Below, piece by piece: positions 28,601 to 35,736 of a DNA stretch of 64,000 nt (positions are counted from its first letter, which is position 1; each line of letters begins with the position of its first letter). The stretch spans positions 3,100,001 to 3,164,000 of the forward strand of contig NZ_OZ240249.1 in the NCBI RefSeq assembly GCF_965198245.1, given 5' to 3'. The translations under genes were made by a program, and so were the position numbers. The notes under the pieces were generated by a model, which was not told the DNA's origin, ran no database searches, and worked only from the letters and a program-made list of their open reading frames with translations. The stretch comes from Poriferisodalis sp965198245. Its GTDB lineage: Bacteria; Actinomycetota; Acidimicrobiia; Acidimicrobiales; Poriferisodalaceae.

Positions 28601-30407
28601 ACGACATATTGATGACGTCGGCGCCCTGCTCTACAGCTCTTTGGATCGCTTGTGATGCCGTCCAGATCTCTCGTGCGCATTCGCTGTCGAAGGGCGCATT
28701 GCCCAGCGGCAGCTTGACCGAGAGGAGCTTCGCACGCGGCGCGATGCCCGCCAAGGCGATGCCGTTGCCGGCCTCTGCCGCCACGATGCCCGCGACGTGG
28801 GTGCCGTGCGATGCCAGATCGCGGCGGTGACAGCTGTTGCCTGTGGTCACGACGCTGCCAGAGAGGTCGGCGTGGCTGGCGTCGACACCGCTGTCGATGA
28901 CCGCCACGGTCACGTCCGCAGCGGCTGGCCATCCGTCCCACAACGCCTTCGCGTCGAACATCGGCAGGAACCACTGCCGGCCGGCATCGGGATCGCCGGT
29001 GGTGTAGTCATAGGGCCCGGTGACCCCGTAGCCGGTGAACGGCAGGTCGACGGCAACCACCGTGGCGTCCTGCGCCAAATCGCCTCGCGCTTGTGCCAAG
29101 GTCCGCCCATTGAGCGGTTCGTACTCGATCACAACGCAGCCGTCCACGATACGGACGATCTCGATTTGGTCGTTCAGCACGGCGGGCACTGCCGCGTCGG
29201 GACACCCTTCGGTGGCGTCGAGCGCACCTACCGACGACAGGAGACCGTCGATCCGGCTGTAGTCGACAGTTTCCAGCGGACCCGAAGTCGACACAGCCCC
29301 GCCCGAGATGTAGCCGTTGACCGACGCCTGTGAGACTGCGGCTTCGCCCCCGAAGACGCGCAGCTCCACAGCAGCCACGCCGCTGGATGCAGCCGACGCA
29401 CGCGCCTCGGACAGGTAGCCGGCCGTCTCGGAGGGCACCAAGTCCCTGTCCGCCAGCAGCAAGGGGGCGCACAACAGGGCGAGCAGCGGCGCTGCGCTGA
29501 ACGAGTCGAACGGAATGCTGGCACGGGCCAAGCCCGCGCGTTGGGAAGTGAAGCAGTCGTCGCCGTAGCTGCCCAAGACGAGTCCCGCTGCCTTCACCGC
29601 CGTCTCGTACCGGTTCTTCCCTTCAAGCCGTGTCACTTCGATCCCGAGAGATGTGACAGCGTCTTCGACGTCTTTGTGCAGCGCTCCACGGCCGCCCATG
29701 ATCACGACATGGCGAACGCTGACACTGCGGAGGTAATCAGCCACGTCGGGGTGAAGCATCGCTGGCGGGGTGAGCAGCACAGGGTGAGAACCGCGAGCCG
29801 CGAATGTGCCCGCGACGAGGGCATCGGCAAATACCTCACCGCTGGCGATAATCGCAGTAGATCCCATATCGCCCAGATTGCCGGGCTTGCCGAGACGCCG
29901 CGCAGCCGCGACGCTGGTCTCGTATCGGCCCGCGTCGACGATCCGCTCCACGGTGATGCCCAACTCCTTCAGCGCCGTTTCCACCTCGGCGCCTACCCCG
30001 TCAGATTCGCTGGCTGCACCGATGATCAACGCATGGGACACCCCCGTGCGCTGCAAAAACGCTTCGGCATCGGCGCGCAACGCGTCGGGCGGCGTTGCCA
30101 GCACTGCGGTCTCCAGGAATCCGGCCAATGGCGCCGCCACAACCGCGGCGGTCCAGCTCTGGCCTGAAACCATGACTACTGAGTCGAGCGACCCGCCCGC
30201 ATGAGCGGCCACTGCCTCGGCTGCGATCAACGACGTCGCGTACCGGTCCGCGCCTCCGAAACGCGTCACATCTACCCCGGCCAGTTGTTCAGCCGCACCA
30301 GCCGTTGAAATGGGTACCAGCAGGCTGCCCGCTGTGACCACTAACGCCGTGAGTGCTGTGGCCCACTGTCGTATCGTCTTTCGGCCGGATTCGTTGCGCT
30401 CATGCAT
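25602..30407 (-). CDS. Secreted CWB2-subtilisin protein with seven Fn3 repeats
   Basis: 1601 residues. The signal peptide (about 1-39) ends TAGAAEQ. Residues about 45-345 are three cell-wall-binding-2 repeats (RFGGADRYATS, DAGRYETSVAAA, KNRYETAVKAA), which in other Gram-positives attach proteins to wall polymers. Residues about 475-770 are an S8 subtilase with an intact triad: Asp in VAVIDSGVDASHADL (about 505), His in SHGTHVAGI (about 537), Ser in NGTSMAAPMISG (about 709), with the oxyanion Asn in AAAGNRGNR. A cadherin-like domain (PRFTSPVSATVRENATHVLS) follows, then seven nearly identical 100-residue Fn3-like repeats with four cysteines each. Probably a wall-attached protease held away from the surface by the Fn3 stalk. 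It sits inside the duplicated gmk-rpoZ-coaBC segment. Confidence 0.93.
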   Translation of the reverse strand: MHERNESGRKTIRQWATALTALVVTAGSLLVPISTAGAAEQLAGVDVTRFGGADRYATSLIAAEAVAAHAGGSLDSVVMVSGQSWTAAVVAAPLAGFLETAVLATPPDALRADAEAFLQRTGVSHALIIGAASESDGVGAEVETALKELGITVERIVDAGRYETSVAAARRLGKPGNLGDMGSTAIIASGEVFADALVAGTFAARGSHPVLLTPPAMLHPDVADYLRSVSVRHVVIMGGRGALHKDVEDAVTSLGIEVTRLEGKNRYETAVKAAGLVLGSYGDDCFTSQRAGLARASIPFDSFSAAPLLALLCAPLLLADRDLVPSETAGYLSEARASAASSGVAAVELRVFGGEAAVSQASVNGYISGGAVSTSGPLETVDYSRIDGLLSSVGALDATEGCPDAAVPAVLNDQIEIVRIVDGCVVIEYEPLNGRTLAQARGDLAQDATVVAVDLPFTGYGVTGPYDYTTGDPDAGRQWFLPMFDAKALWDGWPAAADVTVAVIDSGVDASHADLSGSVVTTGNSCHRRDLASHGTHVAGIVAAEAGNGIALAGIAPRAKLLSVKLPLGNAPFDSECAREIWTASQAIQRAVEQGADVINMSFGRPWVANRPFPTTLDTVIHLAAASDVVLVAAAGNRGNRLANRNAREIPASHADVIAVAATTQGGTRAAFSTSNRWVDIAAPGKQIYSTVPCKPPEGCAGDDNNGTSMAAPMISGIVAHLKARYPQASAVQIRQALLSTALQPGSTQPGVRTDDFGWGIVQPHAAISALGAAVGAVPAPPAVSNSAPRFTSPVSATVRENATHVLSVTAVDDDPQDDVSTYGITAGADHDAFEMDAVGNLAFTRAPDYDSPGDADGDNVYDVVLSATSGSIERLLTSTQNVRVTVTDDKAEVPPSPLNQRFAFEGSSIVLSWDAVAGATFYRVYYDDFFGSSCRVRAGGSTSFCELLEGNVRGTSYTHASPDPGDNYYWVAACNSSGCSQIDGERPARSAGTVPAAPDARFAFEGSSIVLSWDAVAGATFYRVYYDDFFGSSCRVRAGGSTSFCELLEGNVRGTSYTHASPDPGDNYYWVAACNSSGCSQIDGERPARSAGTVPAAPDARFAFEGSSIVLSWDAVAGATFYRVYYDDFFGSSCRVRAGGSTSFCELLEGNVRGTSYTHASPDPGENYYWVAACNSSGCSQIDGERPARSAGTVPAAPDARFAFEGSSIVLSWDAVAGATFYRVYYDDFFGSSCRVRAGGSTSFCELLEGNVRGTSYTHASPDPGDNYYWVAACNSSGCSQIDGERPARSAGTVPAAPDARFAFEGSSIVLSWDAVAGATFYRVYYDDFFGSSCRVRAGGSTSFCELLEGNVRGTSYTHASPDPGDNYYWVAACNSSGCSQIDGERPARSAGTVPAAPDARFAFEGSSIVLSWDAVAGATFYRVYYDDFFGSSCRVRAGGSTSFCELLEGNVRGTSYTHASPDPGDNYYWVAACNSSGCSQIDGERPARSAGTVPAAPDARFAFEGSSIVLSWDAVAGATFYRVYYDDFFGSSCRVRAGGSTSFCELLEGNVRGTSYTHASPDPGENYYWVAACNSSGCSQIDSDNSALPRSAASAAAPS
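25656..27706 (-). repeat. Seven tandem 300-bp repeats (Fn3 coding)
   Basis: The period is exactly 300 bp: TCTGCGAACA recurs at 25661, 25961, 26261 and so on to 27461. Copies are essentially identical except for one short window (NYYW codons) with three variants. In coding order the variants run c, c, a, c, b, b, a, where a is Glu and b and c are synonymous Asp forms. The block is less GC-rich than its surroundings. The homogeneity points to recent expansion or ongoing gene conversion. Confidence 0.95.
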
Positions 30408-30450
30408 ATAGGTGCGACTCTAGCGTCGCACGACGCAGCACGATTCCTGA

Positions 30451-30579
30451 CTAGCCCGACTGGGGGCGATGCGTACGGGTGCGGTCCACGAATGCCGCTA
30501 TCTCGCCAACGGTGCTGGAGATATCCCGGTTGACCACAATCAGATCGGCCATCCGATAGCCCACCGGCAGCTCCTCATC
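30451..30579 (-). pseudogene. gmk: gmk 3' fragment
   Basis: About 40 codons matching the C-terminus of guanylate kinase (DEELPVGYRMADLIVVNR ... AFVDRTR), with own stop at 30451. Roughly 85% similar in DNA to the intact gmk end. It is joined directly to the truncated coaBC at its 5' side. Lacks the P-loop and cannot be active. Confidence 0.9.
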
Positions 30580-31276
30580 CGATGAAACGCACCGGATCAA
30601 TGGCATCGCGGGTGCCGCCCGCAGTGACCGTGACGCTGACGCCCGCAAAGTCGCGCAGCGCCGGCGAAGGCTCGCAGGCAGGGCTCGGTTCCGGAAGCCC
30701 GGCGAGCACCTTCCCGACGGCATCGAAGATCGTGGCCGGCTCGGCAAGGCGGCCCGTCCCGATGTCCCCGCCGGCGAGACGGCCCGCCTCGGGCACCACG
30801 ATGTGCACTCCCCGGCCGGTCAGCACCTCGATGTTGTGCTGCACGGCATCGTGCTCCCACATCTCGGTGTGCATGGCTGGACAGACCACGACCGGTGCCC
30901 GCGTGGCAAGCAGCGCTGCAGTGAGCAAGCCGTCGGAGATGCCGGCGGCGTAGCTGCCGATGACACGCGCCGTAGCGGGCGCCACAACCACCACCTCGGC
31001 TGTCTGACCCAGCGTGGTGTGCGGGATCGGATCGTCCTCTCCGAAGATGGACGTCTGCACTCGCTCGCTGGCCAAGGCATCGAACGTGGCCCTGCCGACG
31101 AAGCGCAGTGCCGCGGCGGTCATCACCGGGATGACGTGTGCACCGGCATCCATCATCAGCCGACACAGGATTACGGCCTTGTACGCGGCGATGCCGCCGC
31201 TGACGCCGAGCACGACACGACGCCCGTCGAACGGCGAATCGGGGACAGCCTCGGGTTGATCGGCAGAGTCGGTCAC
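30575..31276 (-). CDS. coaBC: Truncated second coaBC (complete CoaC domain only)
   Basis: 233 residues from a GTG, closely parallel to the N-terminal part of the coaBC at 23977-25266. The flavoprotein decarboxylase domain is complete (LGVSGGIAAYKA, CPAMHTEMW). The reading then breaks in the CoaB start (DPVRFIG) with a TGA created at the junction with the gmk fragment. There is no internal stop or frameshift and the amino-acid changes are conservative (for example TADVIVV/TAEVVVV), although the DNA has diverged clearly. It could still make a free-standing CoaC, or be a slowly decaying duplicate. Confidence 0.85.
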   Translation of the reverse strand: MTDSADQPEAVPDSPFDGRRVVLGVSGGIAAYKAVILCRLMMDAGAHVIPVMTAAALRFVGRATFDALASERVQTSIFGEDDPIPHTTLGQTAEVVVVAPATARVIGSYAAGISDGLLTAALLATRAPVVVCPAMHTEMWEHDAVQHNIEVLTGRGVHIVVPEAGRLAGGDIGTGRLAEPATIFDAVGKVLAGLPEPSPACEPSPALRDFAGVSVTVTAGGTRDAIDPVRFIG

Positions 31277-31347
31277 TGCTGCGAAAGGCTACGCCCCGCT
31301 GCCAATTCCCGACAGGGCCTGCCTGATTCGAGGGACTGTCAGGCCAG

Positions 31348-31686
31348 CTAGGCCTCGAGGTCGGGAACAACCTCGAGCATGGCAGCGTCGGCCTCGGCTG
31401 CAGCGAGCGCTTCGGCTTCCAGCCGTGCCCGCTCTTCGGGATCGAAGCGCTCGAAGGTGATCTTGTCGGCCTCGATCTCCTCGAACGCGATCGACAGCGG
31501 CTTGCGAGCGACCGACGCCACCTGCGGCGGCACGACCGAGCCGATGCCGCCGTCGAGCTGGTTGTAGTACGAGTTGATCTGCCGAGACCGCATGGCCGCA
31601 AGGCTCACGAGGGTGAACTTCGAGTCGACCTTGGAGAGAAGGTCCTCGAGTCCCGGCGTGATCATGGTGTCGGTTGACTCAGTCAT
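31348..31686 (-). CDS. rpoZ: RNA polymerase omega subunit
   Basis: 112 residues from the ATG at 31686 (MTESTDTMITPGLEDLL); an in-frame ATG 7 codons later is an alternative. Omega helps RNA polymerase assembly. Seen: the conserved N-terminal PGLEDLLSKVDSKFTLVSLAAMRSRQIN, then the actinobacterial extension VVPPQVASVARKPLSIAFEEI and an acidic C-terminus. This is the only intact copy in the window. It precedes the truncated coaBC, whereas the complete coaBC follows the truncated rpoZ. Confidence 0.92.
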   Translation of the reverse strand: MTESTDTMITPGLEDLLSKVDSKFTLVSLAAMRSRQINSYYNQLDGGIGSVVPPQVASVARKPLSIAFEEIEADKITFERFDPEERARLEAEALAAAEADAAMLEVVPDLEA

Positions 31687-31860
31687 CGCAGGATGCAGGC
31701 TACCGGCGAGCAAGGCTCGCTCCATCGAGGCCGGTGCCAGTCGCCTACCGCTGGGAGTTCGTCACCTGATGCGCAAGGGAGCGCCGTCGGCGGCCCGCCC
31801 GCACCCCGCGTACGCAACCTCACCACGAGATCCACCACGAGATCCCATGGTCGAAGTGGT

Positions 31861-32364
31861 TCAATAGAAGATGATGACGAACTCCGTGACCGTCAGCGCG
31901 CATGCAAACAGCGAGACGATCAACCCGATGACGCCGAGTCGACTCGAGGCCTGCCCGTCTCGCTTTGCCGACAGAACGCTGGCCGTGCACAGTATCACTG
32001 CCGGTGTCGCTGTGATGAGTTCGATGGGCAGGATTACAAAGACAAAGAGGAGAAAGCCCGTGAGCCCCACGAAGACATCGTCGTTGTCCTCAGCGAACCC
32101 CAGCGCAAGCAACGCAAACCACAGGGGTGGGACAACTGCCACGATCGAGACGACGAATCCGGCGATCCCGAGGCCGTTCGAGTTGCGATGCGAGGACTCG
32201 CCGGAAGCACCGTCGCGCGGCGGGGCAGGCACCGGCTGAACTCCCGGAGGATTCGGCCCGACTTGATCGGGTGCCGGCCGATTCATGACCCGCGGCGGCG
32301 GGGCGGGCATCGGCCGATGCCGCAGAGGCCTTGGTTCGTCTTGATCGGGTGCCGGCCGATTCAT
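31861..32364 (-). CDS. Small membrane protein with Pro-rich N-terminus (DUF4190-like)
   Basis: 167 residues. The first ~60 are proline-rich and carry a duplicated unit (MNRPAPDQ twice), matched in DNA by a ~26-bp direct repeat near 32263 and 32340. Then three or four hydrophobic segments: GIAGFVVSIVAVVPPLWFAL, a middle pair, and GVIGLIVSLFACALTVTEFV. The NGLGIAGFVVSI ... GLIVS layout is typical of DUF4190 proteins. Function unknown. Lies between gmk and intact rpoZ with the DUF805-like gene, an unusual place for either. Confidence 0.75.
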   Translation of the reverse strand: MNRPAPDQDEPRPLRHRPMPAPPPRVMNRPAPDQVGPNPPGVQPVPAPPRDGASGESSHRNSNGLGIAGFVVSIVAVVPPLWFALLALGFAEDNDDVFVGLTGFLLFVFVILPIELITATPAVILCTASVLSAKRDGQASSRLGVIGLIVSLFACALTVTEFVIIFY

Positions 32365-32461
32365 GCCATCGACTCACGTTGCCCTGCGAGGCAGCCCGTT
32401 GGCACGGACGCTCTTTGGCGGACGCAATCTCATGTGGCTTCTGGAAGCGCCGCTCCAGGTA

Positions 32462-32806
32462 TCAGTCTCGCTGCGGGCCGAATCTGTTGCCGCCCTGCGT
32501 ACCTGGGAACGCCAGAAACACAAGCAACAACACAGAGCCCACGACCGGAATCAGCCTAGACAGGATCCACCAAGCTGACTTATCTGTGTCATGCAGTCGC
32601 CTCGCCTCCGCGGCGAGGAGCGGCAGCACAGTTGCGACTAAGTACAGCAAGGCAATCACGCCGAAGGCCGAATAAAGGCGCGAGAGCAGCAGCCCAATGA
32701 TGAAGACAATTACCTGGGCCAAGAAAAAGAGCCAGAACTCCGATCGCCGATCTCGGCCTCTGAAGTTCGCATAGTTCTTCAACGCTCGGGTGTATGCAGC
32801 AAGCAT
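32462..32806 (-). CDS. DUF805-family membrane protein
   Basis: 114 residues from the ATG at 32806, chosen because the family begins at this point (MLAAYTRALKNYANFRGRD). The frame is open 38 codons farther to 32920. Seen: RRSEFWLFFLAQVIVF (first TM segment), two further TM segments, RRLHDTDKSAWWIL, and the terminal PGTQGGNRFGP. All are DUF805 hallmarks. An inner-membrane protein of unknown function, probably transcribed with the DUF4190-like gene. Confidence 0.85.
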   Translation of the reverse strand: MLAAYTRALKNYANFRGRDRRSEFWLFFLAQVIVFIIGLLLSRLYSAFGVIALLYLVATVLPLLAAEARRLHDTDKSAWWILSRLIPVVGSVLLLVFLAFPGTQGGNRFGPQRD

Positions 32807-32988
32807 CTCTCGGTTGTCCTTTCTGGCTTCCAAATTCCGGTGCAGCCGCAACCGGATGAGTTCCTCAGGCCAGCCGAGGCGTCCCCAACCGGCCGTCAGC
32901 CAGCGAACTGTAGCAGCCATGCTCCATGTTCATGTCACTGTGCTCTGCGTTCATACCGCGCCGATCTGGCCGAACGACGCGAGCCAGT

Positions 32989-33600
32989 TCAGGACTGTGC
33001 TGCAGGCGGGCGGCGGGAGCGTGTGCGGTCCACGAACGCGGCGATCTCGCCCACGGTGCTGGAGATGTCCCGATTCACCACGATGAGGTCAGCCATCCGG
33101 TAGCCCACGGGCAGTTCCTCATCGGCCTTGGCGAGCCGGCGTGCTACCTCGGCGTCCGGGTCCCCTCGCCGGCGCATGCGCCGTTCCTGCTCGGCGCGGC
33201 TCGGCGGAAGCACCATGATCACCAGCGCAGACGGATCGCGATTGCGCACCGAGACAGCGCCCTGCACGTCGATCTCGAGCACCAGATCCCTTTCGAGGTC
33301 GGGCGGCGGCATCGGGGTGCCGTAGCGATACTCGAAGAAGTCGGCCCATTCCAGGAATCCTCCCGAAGCGATCCGGGCCTCGAACTCGGTTGCCGTCACG
33401 AAGGTGTACGCCTCGGCTGGCTCCCCGACACGGCGAGGACGGGTCGTCCAGGATCGGCTCAGCAACAGGGTCGGATCCCGCGCCACCAGCTCGGCCACGA
33501 TCGTGCCCTTGCCGGCGCCGCCGGGCCCGCACGCCACGTAGAGCGTCACGCCCCAAGGCGCGGCCGGACTCGCAGCGCCACTGGGCGCCGGGTTGGTCAT
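32989..33600 (-). CDS. gmk: Guanylate kinase
   Basis: 203 residues. Phosphorylates GMP to GDP. The P-loop reads GPGGAGKGT, a variant of the usual GPSGVGKST with Gly for Ser at the last-but-one position. GMP-binding segments SRSWTTRPRRVGE and YRYGTP, EIDVQGA, and the lid region RRRGD are present. Starts 10 bp after mihF's stop, the usual coupled pair. Its 3' end is the source of the fragment at 30451-30579. Confidence 0.95.
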   Translation of the reverse strand: MTNPAPSGAASPAAPWGVTLYVACGPGGAGKGTIVAELVARDPTLLLSRSWTTRPRRVGEPAEAYTFVTATEFEARIASGGFLEWADFFEYRYGTPMPPPDLERDLVLEIDVQGAVSVRNRDPSALVIMVLPPSRAEQERRMRRRGDPDAEVARRLAKADEELPVGYRMADLIVVNRDISSTVGEIAAFVDRTRSRRPPAAQS

Positions 33601-33610
33601 GCGACTGTAT

Positions 33611-33946
33611 TCACGCGCCTGAGGCGGAATCCTGTGCGAAGTGCTCGCTCAAACGGCGCCGCTGCGTATCGCCGAGACCCCGCAGTCGCCGATTGTCGGC
33701 GATGCCTATCTCGGCCATCAGGCGACGGGCCTTGACCTTGCCGAGACCCGGCATCGACTCCAAGGCGGCGAGTGCCTTGAGCTTGCCGACGTTCTCGACA
33801 GTGTCGGCTTCGGCCAGCAACTCGTCGAAGGTGAGCAAGCCCATCTTCAACCGGTGCTTGACGTTTGCGCGGACCTCGCGGGCCTCCTTGGCCTTGGCCA
33901 GCGCCTCGGCACGCTGCTCGTCACTGAGTTCAGGCAGCGGACACAT
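33611..33946 (-). CDS. mihF: Mycobacterial-type integration host factor
   Basis: 111 residues, nucleoid-associated DNA-binding protein found in Actinobacteria. Seen: long basic helix (EALAKAKEAREVRANVKHRLK) and the helix-hairpin-helix-like SMPGLGKVKARRLMAEIGI. Position directly before gmk is conserved in the phylum. The upstream gene here is not pyrF but a divergent AlbA_2/HATPase gene. Confidence 0.94.
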   Translation of the reverse strand: MCPLPELSDEQRAEALAKAKEAREVRANVKHRLKMGLLTFDELLAEADTVENVGKLKALAALESMPGLGKVKARRLMAEIGIADNRRLRGLGDTQRRRLSEHFAQDSASGA

Positions 33947-34012
33947 TGTCGTGCAGTGTAGCTACGCCGCCCATAGGGCTTAGGGACACTCGATCGAATC
34001 GCCAAGACAGCT

Positions 34013-35599
34013 GTGGCGTTCTCCAACGCCGACGGCGGGGTGATCCTGCTCGGTGTCTCCGATAGGGGGCAGGTCATGGGCCTCGCGCTCAGTGGCGACA
34101 AAGAGATCGAGATCCACAACCGACTGGCTCGCCTCATCGGACTTGGCGACTACCAGATCCACCGGCTCAAAGCAGCAGGCCGAGATGTCGCTGCCATCGG
34201 ATTGGATCGCCAACGGGACGGGTTCGTCCAGTCGAGCGACGGCCAGGTCAAGGAACGACGTGGCGCATCCAACCACACCCTCATGGGAACCCAACTCGCC
34301 GATTTCATAGCCCGCCGATTCGTGCGCGCCCCGGAAGCGACCGCGACTGGGGCGGGGCCAGACCAGATCGACGATGACCTCGCGCTGCAGCTCGCGACCG
34401 CCTGGGGGTGGAATATCGCAGGCGATCTGGACCTGCTCATGCAACGGCTGAGGGACAGCGCCTTCTTGGTCGGCACCGGCCACAACGAGCGATTGAGCGT
34501 CGCCGGTGCCCTGTACCTCGTCACGGATCCCGGCACGGTGCTCGGTAAGGCCTACGTGGAGGTGTTCCGGTACCGCGACGACGGCCTCGACTACGACCGC
34601 CGGATCGAGTTCCGAGGTCCGCTCCAAGAACAGGTCCGCAGAGCCGCCGAGTTCGTCCTAGACGAGCTCGGCTTCGATATGGCGACGTTGGGCGTCGACC
34701 GCCACGAACTCCATCGACTGCCTCACTCCGCTCTTCGAGAGGCCATCGCCAACGCAGTCGCACATCGCTCCTATGCCGCGACTGGTGAGGCAGTACGCAT
34801 CGAGATCCGTCCGGATCGAGTCGTCGTGCGCTCCCCTGGCGCGCTGCCCGGCGGGGTCACATTGACCGATATCGCCGAGCGGTCCGTGCCGCGAAACATC
34901 CTGGTCATCCGCACGCTCCGCTTCTTCGGCATCGCCGAGGATGCCGGCCGAGGTGTCGATCTCATGTATCGACACATGGCTCTCAATCTGATGTCGCCAC
35001 CCCGCTTCGCCGCAGATGACGCATCGGTGACGGTCACTCTGCGCCTCGGTTCAGAGGCGACTCCCGCAGAACGCGCGCAGCTTGCGCAGATGCTGGCAGG
35101 CGGGGATGACGCATCGACTCGGCCGCATTCTGTCGGCGAGCGGGAACCGACGGATGAGCGCACAAGCCCGCAGGATGCAAGGCTCCTGCTCCACGCCGCC
35201 AGGGGAAGAACGCTCACCAACGCCCGTGCGCGAGCATTGCTCGGGATCGACGTCCGAGATAGCCGGGCGGCGCTCCACCGTCTGCGAGATCGAGGCTTGC
35301 TCGAACAGCACGGCACCGACTCGGGGACCGTCTACAGCCTTCACTCCCGGTTCAGTGGTCCTGAAGGCGCCCGGACGCGACCCCGGGACTTCGTCGCCGA
35401 GGTGCTCGCGTTGTCGCGCGAGGGTCCCATCACCAATACGAGCGTACGAACCCGAACCGGTCTCGACCGGGCAACGGCCGTGCGGATACTCAACCGCCTC
35501 GTCGCCGAGGGCCGGCTGGAGCGGCGGGGCACCAAACGAGGCACGCACTACGTCCGCCGACAGGGATCTTCAGGACGAAACCGCAGCCGAAGAGGTTGA
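34013..35599 (+). CDS. AlbA_2 / HATPase_c_4 ATP-binding regulator-like protein, 5' truncated
   Basis: 528 residues from a GTG with no visible Shine-Dalgarno. The protein starts inside the AlbA_2 (Schlafen-like) domain at AVAFSNADGGVILLGVSDRGQ. The family's preceding Glu and Lys segment is missing and the frame is stopped at 33974, so the gene has probably lost its 5' end. Then comes a HATPase_c_4 region: ALREAIANAVAHRSY (N box), RSPGALPGGVT, and GIAEDAGRGVD. Two winged-helix segments end the protein (about residues 390-515). It is in opposite orientation to its neighbours, between mihF and pyrF, and beside AT-rich DNA: signs of acquisition. Members are often annotated as transcriptional regulators; role unknown. 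Confidence 0.82.
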   Translation: MAFSNADGGVILLGVSDRGQVMGLALSGDKEIEIHNRLARLIGLGDYQIHRLKAAGRDVAAIGLDRQRDGFVQSSDGQVKERRGASNHTLMGTQLADFIARRFVRAPEATATGAGPDQIDDDLALQLATAWGWNIAGDLDLLMQRLRDSAFLVGTGHNERLSVAGALYLVTDPGTVLGKAYVEVFRYRDDGLDYDRRIEFRGPLQEQVRRAAEFVLDELGFDMATLGVDRHELHRLPHSALREAIANAVAHRSYAATGEAVRIEIRPDRVVVRSPGALPGGVTLTDIAERSVPRNILVIRTLRFFGIAEDAGRGVDLMYRHMALNLMSPPRFAADDASVTVTLRLGSEATPAERAQLAQMLAGGDDASTRPHSVGEREPTDERTSPQDARLLLHAARGRTLTNARARALLGIDVRDSRAALHRLRDRGLLEQHGTDSGTVYSLHSRFSGPEGARTRPRDFVAEVLALSREGPITNTSVRTRTGLDRATAVRILNRLVAEGRLERRGTKRGTHYVRRQGSSGRNRSRRG

Positions 35600-35609
35600 A
35601 CGGGCACTG

Positions 35610-35661
35610 TTATGACATATTCGTTTGAAGCCCAATATGGTGGATAACGAAGTTGTCATAA
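35610..35661. repeat. Inverted repeat in AT-rich spacer
   Basis: Arms TTATGACATATTCG and CGAAGTTGTCATAA pair at 12 of 14 positions, separated by 24 bp. The spacer 35600-35710 is markedly AT-richer than the window average. It could be an operator-like site or a remnant end of the inserted segment. Confidence 0.5.
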
Positions 35662-35712
35662 TTGAGTGGAATGATTCACCTTGGGCAATAATCGCACCCG
35701 AGCAGCACGATC

Positions 35713-35736
35713 GGCCCCGGGACCTAGGGTCCGGCC
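35713..35736. terminator. Possible bidirectional hairpin between convergent genes
   Basis: GGCC-CC-GGGACC-TA-GGGTCC-GGCC forms a strong near-perfect hairpin overlapping the pyrF stop, at the meeting point of the AlbA_2 gene (plus) and pyrF (minus). It lacks a clear T run. Confidence 0.4.

Noticed and set aside
33980..34627. Minus-strand frame opposite the AlbA_2/HATPase gene
   Set aside because: The plus-strand frame contains recognisable AlbA_2 and HATPase motifs; the opposite frame has none.
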